NCBI GenBank assembly: GCA_963281255.1
Contig: OY725500.1
Coordinates: forward strand, 124,001 to 188,000
From: Aphrocallistes beatrix
Taxonomy: Eukaryota > Porifera > Hexactinellida > Sceptrulophora > Aphrocallistidae
DNA length: 64,000 nt
Direction: 5' to 3'
Shown here piece by piece: positions 1 to 9,903 of this stretch; the first letter of the stretch is position 1; every line of letters begins with the position of its first letter. The notes beneath the pieces are model-generated. The model was not told the DNA's origin and searched no databases. It saw only the letters and a list, made by a program, of their open reading frames with translations. Both the position numbers and the translations under genes were made by a program.

Positions 1-276
1 ATTTTCTTCGTGGAATTTCAAATTTGGATTTTGATGGACATTCATACCTTCAAGCTGTTCGATCATCTGTTCCAACTCTTGGGCCTGTTTCTTCCTCAGA
101 TCCTCCTTGCTCAGGTAGTCCTGCTTCAGATCGTTGAGTTGCTGGAGCAGCTCATCTCTTTTGACGGTCACTGCACTGATAATGGTGTCGAAGTATGTTC
201 GGATTTCTTGTTCCACTCTTGAAAATGTGTCCAGTGGAATGTTGGTTGGATTTATTTGTGGGAATCTTGTCGCCAT
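1..276 (-). CDS. NHL gene A, N-terminal part of coiled-coil/NHL protein (runs off window)
   Basis: The reverse strand encodes 92 codons from an ATG at 276 and stays open to the window edge. The peptide starts MATRFPQINPTN and is nearly identical to the N-terminus of gene B (start 2594) and gene C (start 57056). It holds a predicted coiled coil rich in Leu, Lys, Glu and Gln. By homology the missing downstream part should be a six-bladed NHL propeller of about 270 residues. No RING or B-box cysteines are visible, so it is not a complete TRIM protein. The upstream flank (277 to about 600) is also conserved with B and C, so the duplicated unit includes the promoter. Function is unknown; NHL propellers bind RNA or protein. 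Confidence 0.8.
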   Translation of the reverse strand, partial: MATRFPQINPTNIPLDTFSRVEQEIRTYFDTIISAVTVKRDELLQQLNDLKQDYLSKEDLRKKQAQELEQMIEQLEGMNVHQNPNLKFHEEN

Positions 277-600
277 TTCGTGTTAGAATTGTGTCGTTTT
301 GTTAGATAGAACACAAGTTGAAGAGATTGTATTTATGTGAGTTGAGATCTGGTTGTATGAGTATTGGAATGAGATGTGGCATTGGAAGTGAAAGTGTGAA
401 GTGGTTAAGAGGCTGTGAGTATGGAATTGTTGTGTCTTGTGTTTCCTTGTTTCTGAGTAAAGTTTCAGTTTTAGAAAGGGAGAATGATTTAATTCGTATC
501 TATTTTGGATACTTTCATAGGAACTCTAGTTTCTACTTAGAACCTGCAATCCCACTCCATTGAAATGATTCTATGTCTCTCAGTGCCATTCCAATCCTTC
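277..600 (-). repeat. Conserved 5' flank of the NHL A/B/C subfamily, copy A
   Basis: This stretch matches 2595-2930 and 57057-57265 with few changes, directly upstream of three paralogous start codons. It therefore holds the shared 5'UTR and probably the promoter. An A/T-rich TATA-like stretch lies near 327-338 on the reverse strand. From about 600 to 1415 I see no gene, only unique A/T-rich sequence. Confidence 0.6.
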
Positions 601-1415
601 TACCAGATAATAGATTCATCTGTGTTAGACAATGATACGTATATAACACTCATGTTTGGATTTAGTTTTATTTACGGAGAAAGGAGTGAATGTAGTTAGT
701 TATCTCCTCCCTGGATACGTATGTAGTTGTTTGGTATTTGGCATCAGTCTGCAGTGTAGAGGAACAATCTTAGCTACCTCTATGACAGTAGAGACTTATG
801 TCTTGACTTTATGTTCATTGTGGAAGACAATATCTACACACGTGTGCTAGGATGTTCACGCATGAACGTTTCCAGAGGAAAGTACTTGAATTTTGTGACA
901 TGAATAGTGCATTGGGGAAATAGGTTTATTGTTAGTTACGTAACGGATTGCATCATTTGAAATTTCATGAAATACTCCACTGATATTTAGTATTGAAGCA
1001 CACGGTCTTAATATAAATTCTTTTACGATTCTTTACAGAGTATGTCACGATTAAGTTGACTCATTTTAACATTTCAGATATTATTGTTTGTTGACACAAC
1101 GAATCTGTTTAAGGTATGAGTCATCCTGGAAGATGTTGGTTTGTGTTTCTGCGTTACGTACGTTTGAACTGCCCATTATACTGAACTGCATCTAATTTTG
1201 GAGTTTGTATAAATGTGCACTTGAAGTAGCGTTTTCACACATTCACTAATGGCGCCCATTTGGTATATCCTTCTATTCAATCCCTCAATTACTGACAGAA
1301 AATCTTTACCCACCATCGTTCAATTTGGAAAGAAATTTAATGAATTCAAATAGACAAACTGGAAACACAGTAATGTACAGAAATATATCAGTTGATACAA
1401 ACAAACATATTTATA

Positions 1416-2594
1416 TTAATAGAATTTAATTGAATTATCAACAGCACACACAATAGTATTATTATTAGTTACTGCTATTCCCATAGGACATCCTCCACAC
1501 TGAATGGAATGTATTAACTGTCCTTCTGACGTAAATATTTGTATAGATTCATCTTCTCCGTTGCTAATTATAATATTACTAAACTGATCTAAACACAGAA
1601 ACTTTTGTGAGAATGTTTCTCTTTTCGCACTTATCATACTGTACAACAGATCAGCTGATTTAGAGAATACATACACATTATGAGAACTATTTTCATCAAC
1701 TACAAATATTTTGTTTGAATCAATTTTTACATCATGTGGATATTTAAGCACTCCTTTTCCTATCTCTCTTAAATAGTGTAAATCTAAATTTAGAACTGCT
1801 ATTCTGCGTCTATTACCATCTGCCACTAACACTTCATTCCTATCCACTGTCAGACCTCTAGGACTACTAAGCACTCCTTCTACACTCTTATTCATAAACT
1901 TAAAATTAGATATTTGGAATTTTAAGACTGTATTTGGTGCCCAATCACTTACAAACGCCCATTTATCACACAGTGCTATGTCATACGGATAAACTAGCTT
2001 TCCCTTACCGAATTCTGTTAAGAACTTACCGTCGTTAGAGAATACCTGAACTCTGCTGTTGTCACTATCACAGACATAGATCTTCTCTCCCTCTATTCTG
2101 ATACCATGAGGATAGTCGAACTCTCCTTTCTTGTTTCCATATTTCCCGATACTCCAGACAGGTTCCAATTTGTCAGAGTAGAATCTTCTCATTTCCTGAA
2201 CAGTTCCTATCCTCTCCAGCTGTTGCAGGAGAGATTGGAGATCTTCTGAGCTGAAGTGAGGGACAGGGACGGGAGTTGGTTGTTCAGCCTTTTTCAATTC
2301 TTCTTTTGTTCTGTCGATATTTTCTTCGTGGAATTTCAAATTTGGATTCTGATGGACATTCATATCGTCAAGCTGTCCGATAATCTTTTCCAACTCTTGG
2401 ACCTGTTTCTTCCTCAGATCCTCCTTGCTCATGTAGTCCTGCTTCAGATCGTTGAGTTGCTGGAGCAGCTCATCTCTTCTGACGGTCACTGCACTGATAA
2501 TGGTGTCGAAGTATGTTCGGATTTCTTGTTCCACTTTTGAAAATGTGTCCAGTGGAAAGTTGGTTGGATTTATTTGTGGGAATCTTGTCGCCAT
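1416..2594 (-). CDS. NHL gene B, coiled-coil/NHL-repeat protein, 392 aa
   Basis: Single-exon gene starting at an ATG (complement of 2592-2594). Residues about 20-145 form a charged coiled coil. The rest is a series of about six NHL blades recognisable by P-x-G/D, VxD and R-x-x-V/I-F motifs such as YPHGIRI, YVCDSDNSRVQVF and FVVDENSS. There is no RING, B-box or signal peptide, so a cytosolic RING-less TRIM-NHL-like protein is most likely. It is the intact reference for the truncated copy C at 55962-57056 and the partial copy A at the window start. Differences from C concentrate around the blade turns while the coiled coil is nearly unchanged. Molecular ligand unknown. Confidence 0.85.
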   Translation of the reverse strand: MATRFPQINPTNFPLDTFSKVEQEIRTYFDTIISAVTVRRDELLQQLNDLKQDYMSKEDLRKKQVQELEKIIGQLDDMNVHQNPNLKFHEENIDRTKEELKKAEQPTPVPVPHFSSEDLQSLLQQLERIGTVQEMRRFYSDKLEPVWSIGKYGNKKGEFDYPHGIRIEGEKIYVCDSDNSRVQVFSNDGKFLTEFGKGKLVYPYDIALCDKWAFVSDWAPNTVLKFQISNFKFMNKSVEGVLSSPRGLTVDRNEVLVADGNRRRIAVLNLDLHYLREIGKGVLKYPHDVKIDSNKIFVVDENSSHNVYVFSKSADLLYSMISAKRETFSQKFLCLDQFSNIIISNGEDESIQIFTSEGQLIHSIQCGGCPMGIAVTNNNTIVCAVDNSIKFY

Positions 2595-2930
2595 TTCGTG
2601 TTAGTATTGTGTCGTTTTGTTAGATAGAACACAAGTTGAAGAGATTGTATTTATGTGAGTTTAGATCTGGTTGTATGAGAATTGGAATGAGATGTGGCAT
2701 TGGAAGTGAAAGTGTGAAGTGGTTATGAGACTGTGAATATGGAATTGTTGTGTCTTGTGTTTCCTTGTTTCTGAGTAAGTTTCAGTTTTAGAAAGGAAGA
2801 ATTGTTTAATTCGTATCTATTTTGGGATACTTTCATGTAAGTTCTTAGCTTCTACTTTGTACCACAATCCCACTCCATTGAAAATGATTCTATGTCTCTC
2901 TCTGCAATCCAAATCCTTCCTCTGTCACAA
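2595..2930 (-). repeat. Conserved 5' flank of the NHL A/B/C subfamily, copy B
   Basis: Nearly the same sequence as 277-600 and 57057-57265, upstream of the gene B start. It ends near 2930; 2931-3106 is unique and shows no further exon. Confidence 0.6.
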
Positions 2931-3106
2931 CAAATAATTTACTTATTTAGAATTAGGTTTGAGAGTACATATAAAATGTATAAATCTGGTAACCTTCGAT
3001 TGGCTAATAGGAGTCAAAATTCGATTGCGAATCTGTTTTTTGCCGTAGCATAGTGAGTGTGAGATATAATTAGTAACATGGTTCTATAATTAGCACATCT
3101 GTGTAG

Positions 3107-3611
3107 TCAAGCACCAGGGGAACCTGACACTGGAGCAAGTGAAGGAGATAGCGCATAAGCTCGAGTACAAGACTTTCTCTAAGAAGTTCTCCGGAACTGT
3201 TCTCTCCGTCCTGGGAACAGCACAGTCCATTGGTGAGTCTATTTATAGCTTCTTGTGATATTATTGTAACTTTATAATCATAAACATACAGTCAGGGTCG
3301 CTTATTATGAACACCTTGGGGACCAAAAAGTCTGTTCATAATAGAGAGACTTCATATTAAGCGACCTAATACAAATCCTATGGAACCTGTTGAATTGGGC
3401 TCAGAGAGTTAGTTCATAATAAACGAATGTTCATATTAAGCGGGTTCATAATAAGCGAACCTGACTGTATCTCTATTTCCTATCAGCGATAACAGTGAGG
3501 AATCTTGTTTACTATTTTGTTTGTTTGTGTTTAGGTTGCTCAATTGAGAAGAGGCGGCCTAAGGAGATCATAGACGCGATCAAGGGTGGAGAGATTGATG
3601 TGGACTCCTAG
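3107..3611 (+). CDS. RPL12: 60S ribosomal protein L12, last two exons (C-terminal part)
   Basis: Two exons, 3107-3232 and 3535-3611, joined in phase by a GTGAGT donor and a TTTGTGTTTAG acceptor, encode the C-terminal 66 or so residues of ribosomal protein uL11/RPL12. Recognisable blocks are LGTAQSIGC, RRPKEIIDAI and a final acidic EIDVDS before TAG. The family is about 165 residues and binds 23S/28S rRNA at the GTPase-associated centre. The first exon here enters in phase through an acceptor, but the N-terminal ~100 codons are not found between 1 and 3106. They must lie upstream of the window, which would place NHL genes A and B inside an RPL12 intron, or else be missing. The intron 3233-3534 holds a small inverted-repeat element. 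Confidence 0.85.
3289..3467. mobile_element. MITE, CAGTCAGGGTCGCTTA family, in RPL12 intron
   Basis: Inverted termini beginning CAGTCAGGGTCGCTTAT and ending AAGCGAACCTGACTG are flanked by TA on both sides. A second copy of the family lies at 17043-17166. TA target duplication and CAGT termini suggest mobilisation by a pogo/Tc1-mariner-type transposase; there is no internal coding sequence. Confidence 0.75.
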
Positions 3612-3839
3612 ACACTCTTTATTTAGAATGAATGGCTGACTAGCTAGCTCCATAGTTAAATGGTTGATTGATTAGTATTGTTTTATTGAGTGGGGAAGCT
3701 ACTTTATGGCGAAGCTATTAATAGCGGAAAAGGTGTGAAAAGGATATATATTATAGCGCAATAGACTCCTACATGTTTGAAATGAGAACGGGAGTATGGA
3801 ACCTTGGTAGAAGTATTTTATTCCAAAATTATCCAACTA

Positions 3840-4012
3840 GAGTGCAGTCTCCGAATAACGGACACATTGAGACATAGCTTTGTCTGTTGTAGAGAGTTGT
3901 CTACTCTCTGAGAGTGCTTAACTGTTACGTGTATGGTAGATTCATTCTGTTCCTCATTGGATGTTGTAGAGGGTTGCCCGCTTTCCGGAATCCGTTTTGT
4001 GAGACTGCACTG
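3840..4012. mobile_element. MITE with AGTGCAGTCTC termini
   Basis: Left end GAGTGCAGTCTCC and right end GAGACTGCACTG form an inverted pair flanked by TA dinucleotides, about 173 bp long, non-coding. It occupies most of the RPL12-HMGB intergenic space. Confidence 0.6.
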
Positions 4013-4039
4013 TATTTAAATTCGGGATTATTTTAATTA

Positions 4040-4264
4040 CAGTATTGCTTCGAATAAGCGCCCGGGCGCTTATTTATTTCGTGCACCCTTTAGACCGGCG
4101 TTATTCAAACCGGCGCTTATTTTTTTCATTCGCTATTTTGACCCGGCGCTCTTTTTTTTGTTTACTACATCGACTGGCACTTTTATTTAGGCCACAACTG
4201 AGAACTAAAATGCCCCGGCGTCCGACGCTTATTCGAGCCCCGGCGCTTACTCAGGGAAATACGG
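4040..4264. mobile_element. MITE with ATAAGCGCC-type inverted ends
   Basis: The left end CAGTATTGCTTCGAATAAGCG pairs with a right end reading CCGTATTTCCCTGAGTAAGC on the other strand. It is TA-flanked, and the interior repeats GGCGCTTATT motifs. Similar palindromic AATAAGCGCC elements are widespread in marine invertebrate genomes (general knowledge). Confidence 0.65.
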
Positions 4265-4370
4265 TACTTTCTCGTTTACCATCACATAAGATTTCCTCTT
4301 GCAACTGACTCCTAGGTCTTACTTTTAGCATATTTTAACACCTCGTAACAGCTGATATAACGTGAGCAAG

Positions 4371-4937
4371 ATGCCCAAAGACTCCAACAAGCCCAAAAGG
4401 GCCATGGGCCCTTACAATTTCTTTATTAAAGAGAGACGAGCGGACTATGTGAGTAGAAACCAACCAATCGGCTTCACTGAATTCTCAAAGGAATGCTCCA
4501 GGATTTGGAAAACTTTGTCAGACGGTGACAAGAAGAAATACAGCAAGGACGCAGCGAAAGATAAAGTTAGGTTTCAGGATGAAATGGCTTCGTATGTACC
4601 GCCGGTGGATTCGAAAGGAAAGAAAAAACGGAAGAAGGACCCCAACCAACCCAAGAGATCGTTGTCTGCATTTTTCTTCTTTTGCTATGAAGCCCGCCCA
4701 AAATTGCGCGCCAAAGATCCATCAGCTTCTGTAGGTGAACTCGCGAAGAAATTAGGCGCCGAATGGAGGAATCTCAGTGAAAAGGATCGAGCGCCTTTTA
4801 ACGTTTCGGCGCAAAAAGATAAAGCGAGATATGAACAGGAAATGGCGAAGTATAAAAGCGCAATTTCAAAGAGTGCGGATTCTGATGACGCAGAGGCAGA
4901 CGAAAGTTCTCTTTCCGAAGGGGACAAGGAGGCATAG
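4371..4937 (+). CDS. HMGB: High-mobility-group B protein with two HMG boxes
   Basis: A single exon of 188 codons starts at an ATG (MPKDSNKPKR) and stops with TAG. HMG box A spans roughly residues 8-78, with the typical PKRAMGPYNFF start and W in the second helix. Box B spans roughly 92-160, starting DPNQPKRSLSAFFFF and containing EWRNLSEKD. A basic KGKKKRKK linker joins them, and the tail (DSDDAEADESS) is a short acidic segment, shorter than the run of vertebrate HMGB1. The protein is an abundant nuclear DNA-bending chromatin factor. The longer frame from GTG at 4362 was not chosen because ATG at 4371 is a normal start. The gene converges with UAP1, whose stop is 0.75 kb downstream. Confidence 0.93.
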   Translation: MPKDSNKPKRAMGPYNFFIKERRADYVSRNQPIGFTEFSKECSRIWKTLSDGDKKKYSKDAAKDKVRFQDEMASYVPPVDSKGKKKRKKDPNQPKRSLSAFFFFCYEARPKLRAKDPSASVGELAKKLGAEWRNLSEKDRAPFNVSAQKDKARYEQEMAKYKSAISKSADSDDAEADESSLSEGDKEA

Positions 4938-5050
4938 CAGCACCATAGCAACGCGACCGCTTAATTGGTATTTGATTCATAGTGTTTAGCTTTACTCTAT
5001 CTTATTTGTACTCCGTGACCTTAGACTATTGATTAACTATCAAATTGATT

Positions 5051-5056
5051 AATAAA
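5051..5056 (+). terminator. Polyadenylation signal AATAAA for HMGB
   Basis: Canonical AATAAA lies about 114 bases after the HMGB stop. The rest of 4938-5560 is non-coding UTR and intergenic sequence with a G-rich run near 5382. Confidence 0.6.
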
Positions 5057-5560
5057 ATTCTCACTCATTCCTCTGAATTATTACACTGCAAAATCAATGC
5101 ATTTTCTGGTTTATTTGTCTTATCCAAATACGAATTCGCTCCAGCATTCCTTCTTAACAAATTAACTGACCGAAACCAATGAATTCGCTTGCAGCAGATG
5201 GAAATAGATTCTTTAATCCAAGCTAGAAAGCTGATAGGTGAATGCTCTGCAATTAAAGTCTTCCTGGTAAAATGCCAGCTGATTGATTGGGCAGTTCTGG
5301 TCCTTAGAGGAACTGCTACGCTCCTCTTGTATCTCATTGGCTGAACAGACAATGAGTGAAGTATGCATAGGCGCCAAACCCGGGGGGGGGGTTGGTGGGG
5401 CTCGAGCCCCCCTTGGAACCCCGAAATTGTCCTTGGATTTCGAAAAGTTCGGCTCGAATAATAAAAGCAACATTTTCCTCTTCCAATATGTCCAATCCGT
5501 ATATACTCCGTTGGATTTCATTGTACAAATAAGGAACTCCGTTTCAATCAAATATTGATG

Positions 5561-5566
5561 TTTATT
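5561..5566 (-). terminator. Polyadenylation signal (AATAAA on minus strand) for UAP1
   Basis: TTTATT on the plus strand reads AATAAA on the reverse strand, about 130 bases past the UAP1 stop codon. Confidence 0.55.
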
Positions 5567-5693
5567 GAATGAATTTCATTTAGATTGAATAAGAGCATTT
5601 AAGTGTAAATGAATTGAATTGAGTCAGTATATACACAATAACCTAGTCTAGATAAAAATGTAAAATGGATAGTCCTATTTAGCTGCTACAAGC

Positions 5694-8600
5694 TTAGAGA
5701 TTAGAGTTGTCATTGCATTCCTTTGGTCGTTTGGAGGAGTGAGGGAGACCATCGGAATTGTTCTGTGTCTCAGATCTTCTCTTCACGGGCTGCATAACCT
5801 TGTGCAGTGGCTGCGTGACTAAGAAGTCTCCGCCTTTCTTGTGGAGGTAGAAATTGTTCTCTAGTTTCTGTCCTTTCAAGAATTCGAGGCCCTATAAATA
5901 GATTTAGATAATACAAGTTCTATTTATAGCACAACCTTATGATTCAAATAATTCTAAAAAGATAATTTTGTCACGTTTTGATGCAAGGTGTTAAAATATG
6001 AATAATCGCTACCCCAATGCAAAACTATCCATAAAAGGAATGGATGTTCCAAATTTGGTAAATATGGGTTCAGTAAACTTTTCTAACGAACCTCTCCGAA
6101 GTAAGTGACTGAAGGACAGATCTCCACCTGCACTCCACTGCTCGTCTCTGTGTCAGAAGCTCTCCTATAAATAGAAATATATGAGCGGAAACAGCCAATC
6201 ATTACGCTACATTCTCAAAAATGTTAAAAGTAAATACAGTTTAACAGATCTATATTTATCAATGTTAAGGAGTTGGCTATATTTAGAATTACCTCCTCGG
6301 GATGAATGGAAGCGGAGTTCCGTTCTTATCCACCACGCTTCCACCTGCTGCCAGAATAAACCTATTTATAGGGACAAGATATAAATAGATATGTACCAAT
6401 AGAGCACAGTACTGTCACCATAGATTAAGTTATAAGTTGAATATCCTGATACACAACATTATATGGAACTAAGATAGTTCCAGTTCTTCTCACCTGTAGT
6501 GGAGGTCGTAGACAGCTGCTCGGCTGGTGTAAGGGGACTCTTTGGCCACTCCGGGGGCGTTCTTAAGTGGCGCGAACTCGTCCTCTCTGACTATCTCCAG
6601 GACCGCCAAGTTCTCCGCGAACTGAAACACGTCGAACACGAACTTCTCCATCTTGATTCCGTTGTTGAAGACAGGCGTTATGCTATTTATAGAACAGGCG
6701 TTATGCTATTTATAGAACAGGAATTATGCTATTTATAGAACAGGTGTGATAACTTAAAACTTCAAATATTCGAGTCTCAAAAGTCGCCGATGTGTCTTCA
6801 CAAGAATACCAGTATACACATGGTGCCAGAAAGCATTCCAATAGAAACAGTTGGTAACTAACATTTTGCGATTAATAACCCCGCCTATACCAGGAATGTG
6901 TTGCGTCATTTCCTGTTCAAGCCATTTTGGGTGGGGAAGCCATATAAATTTGGGGTCCAGACTATAAATAGAAAAGACCCCAGGTAAAAGTGGCATTAAA
7001 TAATGCGGTTTCAACGTCTGACCCAATCCATGGTTTACGGTGCAGACTCACCTCTTTCCTTCCTCGTTGATGTGTGGGATTTTCTTCTTCGCGATGTGGT
7101 AAGGCAGCGTGGAGAACTTCTTACAAATCTCTTTCAGGAAATCTACTCGGAAGTAATGAATGGCGATGTTTCCCCATCTGTAGGTGAGCTCTCCGTTCTC
7201 GTCTCTCTTCTCGGCGGATTCGAAGGAGAGTTCGCTGTACTCCACTATCTGGAACTGACCGTTCACACGTGCGAATACGCCCACGGGCTCAGATGGCATC
7301 ATCTTCTTCACAACCTAATGGATGATTGGAATGTAAACTGTAGCTCTATAGGAAGATTTATTATGGTACGTCCGTACGTTCCACGAAATATAACAGTCAT
7401 TCTGACCAAATTTGGTATGAGATAAATGAATGAAAATAATAAACAGTTCCTTAACAACTTAAATAAGTAACTGGAATGTACTACAGCCGACTCCGCTTAA
7501 TAGGGTCACTGTTTAATCGGTTCAACCGCTTAATCGGGTCACTTTTGGCAGGACCGGAATAGTTCTCACACATAGAAGCTAATGTAAATATTTTCGGTTA
7601 ATAGAGTTCTCCGCTTAATCGGGACAAAATGTCTTCTGACCGATGTGACCCTATTAAGCGGAGTCGACTGTATATATATCCTATCTAAATATAGCACACA
7701 CCTTGTTACCACACTCTGCTCCTTTCTCCATGCAGAATCCAGTGAAGACGGGGTCCGCTATCTTCACCAGCACGTTATCCACACAGTAGACATGAACGTC
7801 CTCCACCCCTCTCCGCTCCATGTCCTCCAGAGCACCACTGGACGCCAGCGCCTCGTAGAGACCGCCATTCCCGCCTGGCGCCATGGCCACACGGCTCTTG
7901 TCCTTGAGAAGAATCTTCCCTGATAGGTCCAGACAAGGCATCTGTTTCTGTTCGAAGAATTTTATGTTTTCCGGTTTTATTCCGAAGTGGCGGTGCTGCT
8001 TGAAGAATTCCATTGACTGTAGTTTGGTGTCTTCGCTTGTCATTATGTACCTGAGTGTGAAAGGTGTGAAAATGTGATATTTCGTGAATATACACACGTG
8101 TGTTAAGTAGTTTTAACCAATTGGAGTTGAGGGGTACACGGAAATAAATTAGAAATGGAATGAGTTCTATATTTAGATTCGTTACCAGGGAATGACGACT
8201 TCACAGCTGTGTTTCTCTCCGACGATTCTCTGCAGAGTCAGTAGTCTCTCCGCCTGGATCTGGTACAGACTCTTGCTGCTCAGTAGGCCGATGTTGTACA
8301 TGCCTTTAGGGTAGCTCACTCCCAGTCTGGTGCCCTGCCCGCCAGCCAATAGGACCGCACACACCTTGCCTTCTGAGATTCTCTTCATGCCTAAACGCGT
8401 GAAAGTATAAATACTCTTAAAAGTTCCAGTGTTTCAAAGCGCGTAATTTAACGGCTTTATCTGCTAAAAATTTCAACAAAAATGTGTATTTTAACGCGCC
8501 ATAACATTCCTAAGGAATGCATTGGTTAAAACCAATCATTCTTTTGGGAAGAATATGAGCCATTCAATATATTCCAAACAAATCCCCCCTCTCTGTCTAG

Positions 8601-8931
8601 CCCCTAAAGGGTGCTGAAAAGTAAGAGTGTTTGAGACAATCCTCAAGTCAAACTCACCTATTTCTTCCCATTCCTTTACATCTCCCTTGTTCCTAAGCAC
8701 AGACCCGCACGCCTCCATTGGGACAGGCTCCATTTTCATTGGCGGAGGCGGTTGCTCTTCAGCTGAGCTCCTCTGCTCTTCTTTCCAGAAAGCAGCCAAC
8801 TCTTCGAAGTCGATATTCGCGACATCATTCAGCAGTAGGCCTAACTCCTGCTCACTCAGCTGATCGGAGAACCTCAGCAGCTGCTCTTGATTGTGCTGCT
8901 TCAGAAGGATGCGAGCAGACTCGATATCCAT
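5694..8931 (-). CDS. UAP1: UDP-N-acetylglucosamine pyrophosphorylase, 8 exons, 539 aa
   Basis: Exons on the reverse strand: 8931-8658, 8390-8186, 8050-7702, 7314-7052, 6682-6494, 6361-6293, 6164-6092, 5891-5694; phases agree throughout (1620 coding bases). The product makes UDP-GlcNAc from UTP and GlcNAc-1-phosphate in the cytosol, feeding glycan and chitin synthesis. Key evidence is the nucleotide-binding loop [11 protein letters not shown] at residues 105-115 followed by YPKGMYNIG, the [12 protein letters not shown] block near 217-228, and [16 protein letters not shown] in exon 5. Length compares with about 505-522 in other animals. The C-terminus diverges after GEGLEF, adding a lysine-rich KRPKE tail. 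MYNIG has N where the human enzyme has D. Exon 5 is preceded by a triplicated 3' splice site at 6673-6741. Introns contain MITEs at 7484-7670 and a dispersed repeat near 6870-7000. Confidence 0.93.
6673..6741 (-). repeat. Three tandem 23-bp units, each containing a 3' splice-site motif
   Basis: Units 6673-6695, 6696-6718 and 6719-6741 are tandem copies (the last with two changes). Read on the minus strand, each ends an intron-like CTATAAATAG. Only the innermost copy (exon start 6682) keeps the UAP1 frame; use of either outer copy adds 23 or 46 bases and shifts the frame. Confidence 0.85.
6870..7000. repeat. Dispersed repeat with GGGGTCCAGACTATAAATAG core, UAP1 intron
   Basis: About 120 bp here is nearly the same as 57447-57575, and a degraded form occurs at 48980-49085 and 49725-49835. 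Shared parts include ATACCAGGAATGTGTTGCG, TTTTGGGYGGGGAA and GGGGTCCAGRCTATAAATAG. No termini or coding capacity could be defined. Confidence 0.55.
7484..7670. mobile_element. MITE, CAGTCGACTCCGCTTAAT family (M1), UAP1 intron
   Basis: Starts CAGCCGACTCCGCTTAATAG, ends GCGGAGTCGACTG, TA on both sides. The same family is at 9100-9287, 11776-11929, 24581-24769 and 47780-47943. The interior carries the shared TTAATCGGGTCACTTTTGG and CACACATAGAAGCTAATG segments. Non-coding; CAGT termini and TA duplication suggest a pogo-like source. Confidence 0.8.
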
Positions 8932-9004
8932 TGGTCAGACTACTGCACGAGAATGTATAAATACTGCTAATACAGAGTGAACCCATCCAATACATGGTCA
9001 TAAG

Positions 9005-9400
9005 GGAGTAAGGGATTATAGAGGAGCGAAAAACTCTCCTTTATGCCCGAAAGTGTATAAGAGCGTGAAAATTTAGAATATTATCCAATTTACCATATAC
9101 AGTCGACTCCGCTTAATAGGGCCACTGTTTAATCGGGCCAACCACCTAATCGGGTCACTTTTGGAAGGACCGGAATAGCTCTCACACATAGAAGCTAATG
9201 CAAAATATTTTCGGTTAATATGGTTCTCCGCTTAATCGGGGAAAAATGTCCTCTGACCGATGTGACCCTATTAAGCGGAGTCCACTGTATTATAATGTTA
9301 TTATCGATTTAGGAGTACAAAAATTTATGAGTTTGAGACTAGGCGCGTATCTCTGGGGCATACTGTATAATGCTATCACAAATCAATGGAATGCAGTTGT
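9005..9400. mobile_element. Older palindromic element (M5) split by an M1 insertion
   Basis: Left part AAGGGATTATAGAGGAGC and right part GAGTTTGAGACTAGGCGCGTATCTCT match the uninterrupted elements at 45050-45240 and 49172-49345. The M1 MITE at 9100-9287 sits between their shared blocks TTATCCAATTTA and ATCGATTTAGG. The rest of 8932-9903 is intergenic space between UAP1 and the cyclase, with no gene seen. Confidence 0.6.
9100..9287. mobile_element. MITE, M1 family, nested
   Basis: CAGTCGACTCCGCTTAATAG start, GCGGAGTCCACTG end, TA target duplication. It interrupts an M5 element (see 9005-9400). Confidence 0.8.
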
Positions 9401-9903
9401 CCATTTCAAATGTTCATTTTCCTTTTTCTATCACAAATTTATACTAAGATCAATAAGCTTATTATGTACCTAAGCACCCACACACAACATTGAAATTTGG
9501 CTACAAATAAATGATCCTAATTACGTGAACCAGAATATACAAATGCACAATATTGCAGGATGAATATTCTAGTGCGTAGACAGCCACTATAGCATATACG
9601 CAGAATTTGAACCTGGAGCTAGTAGCCAATCTGATTATGCTTCCATTTCCATGAGATGAGGTTTGAAACGCCACAATATTAGAAATATTATTCGATTATT
9701 CACTTTGCATTATAACTTCCACAAATTTAACAGTTTCACTTATTTAATCTAATTTTAAATACCAATATTTAAGTGTGAAATAACTGGATATATTTAATCA
9801 CCATTCAATTAGTTTAGATAATAAGGACAGTCATATGTATTCCAATTGTACCTCAACTCATATATACAAACAAACAAACAAACATCAACATTTGATAAAA
9901 TAA

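Noticed and set aside
5382..5412. G-rich run as a possible regulatory quadruplex
   Set aside because: A single long G run beside a C-rich partner looks like a palindromic repeat remnant. There are no multiple spaced G-tracts and no promoter nearby.
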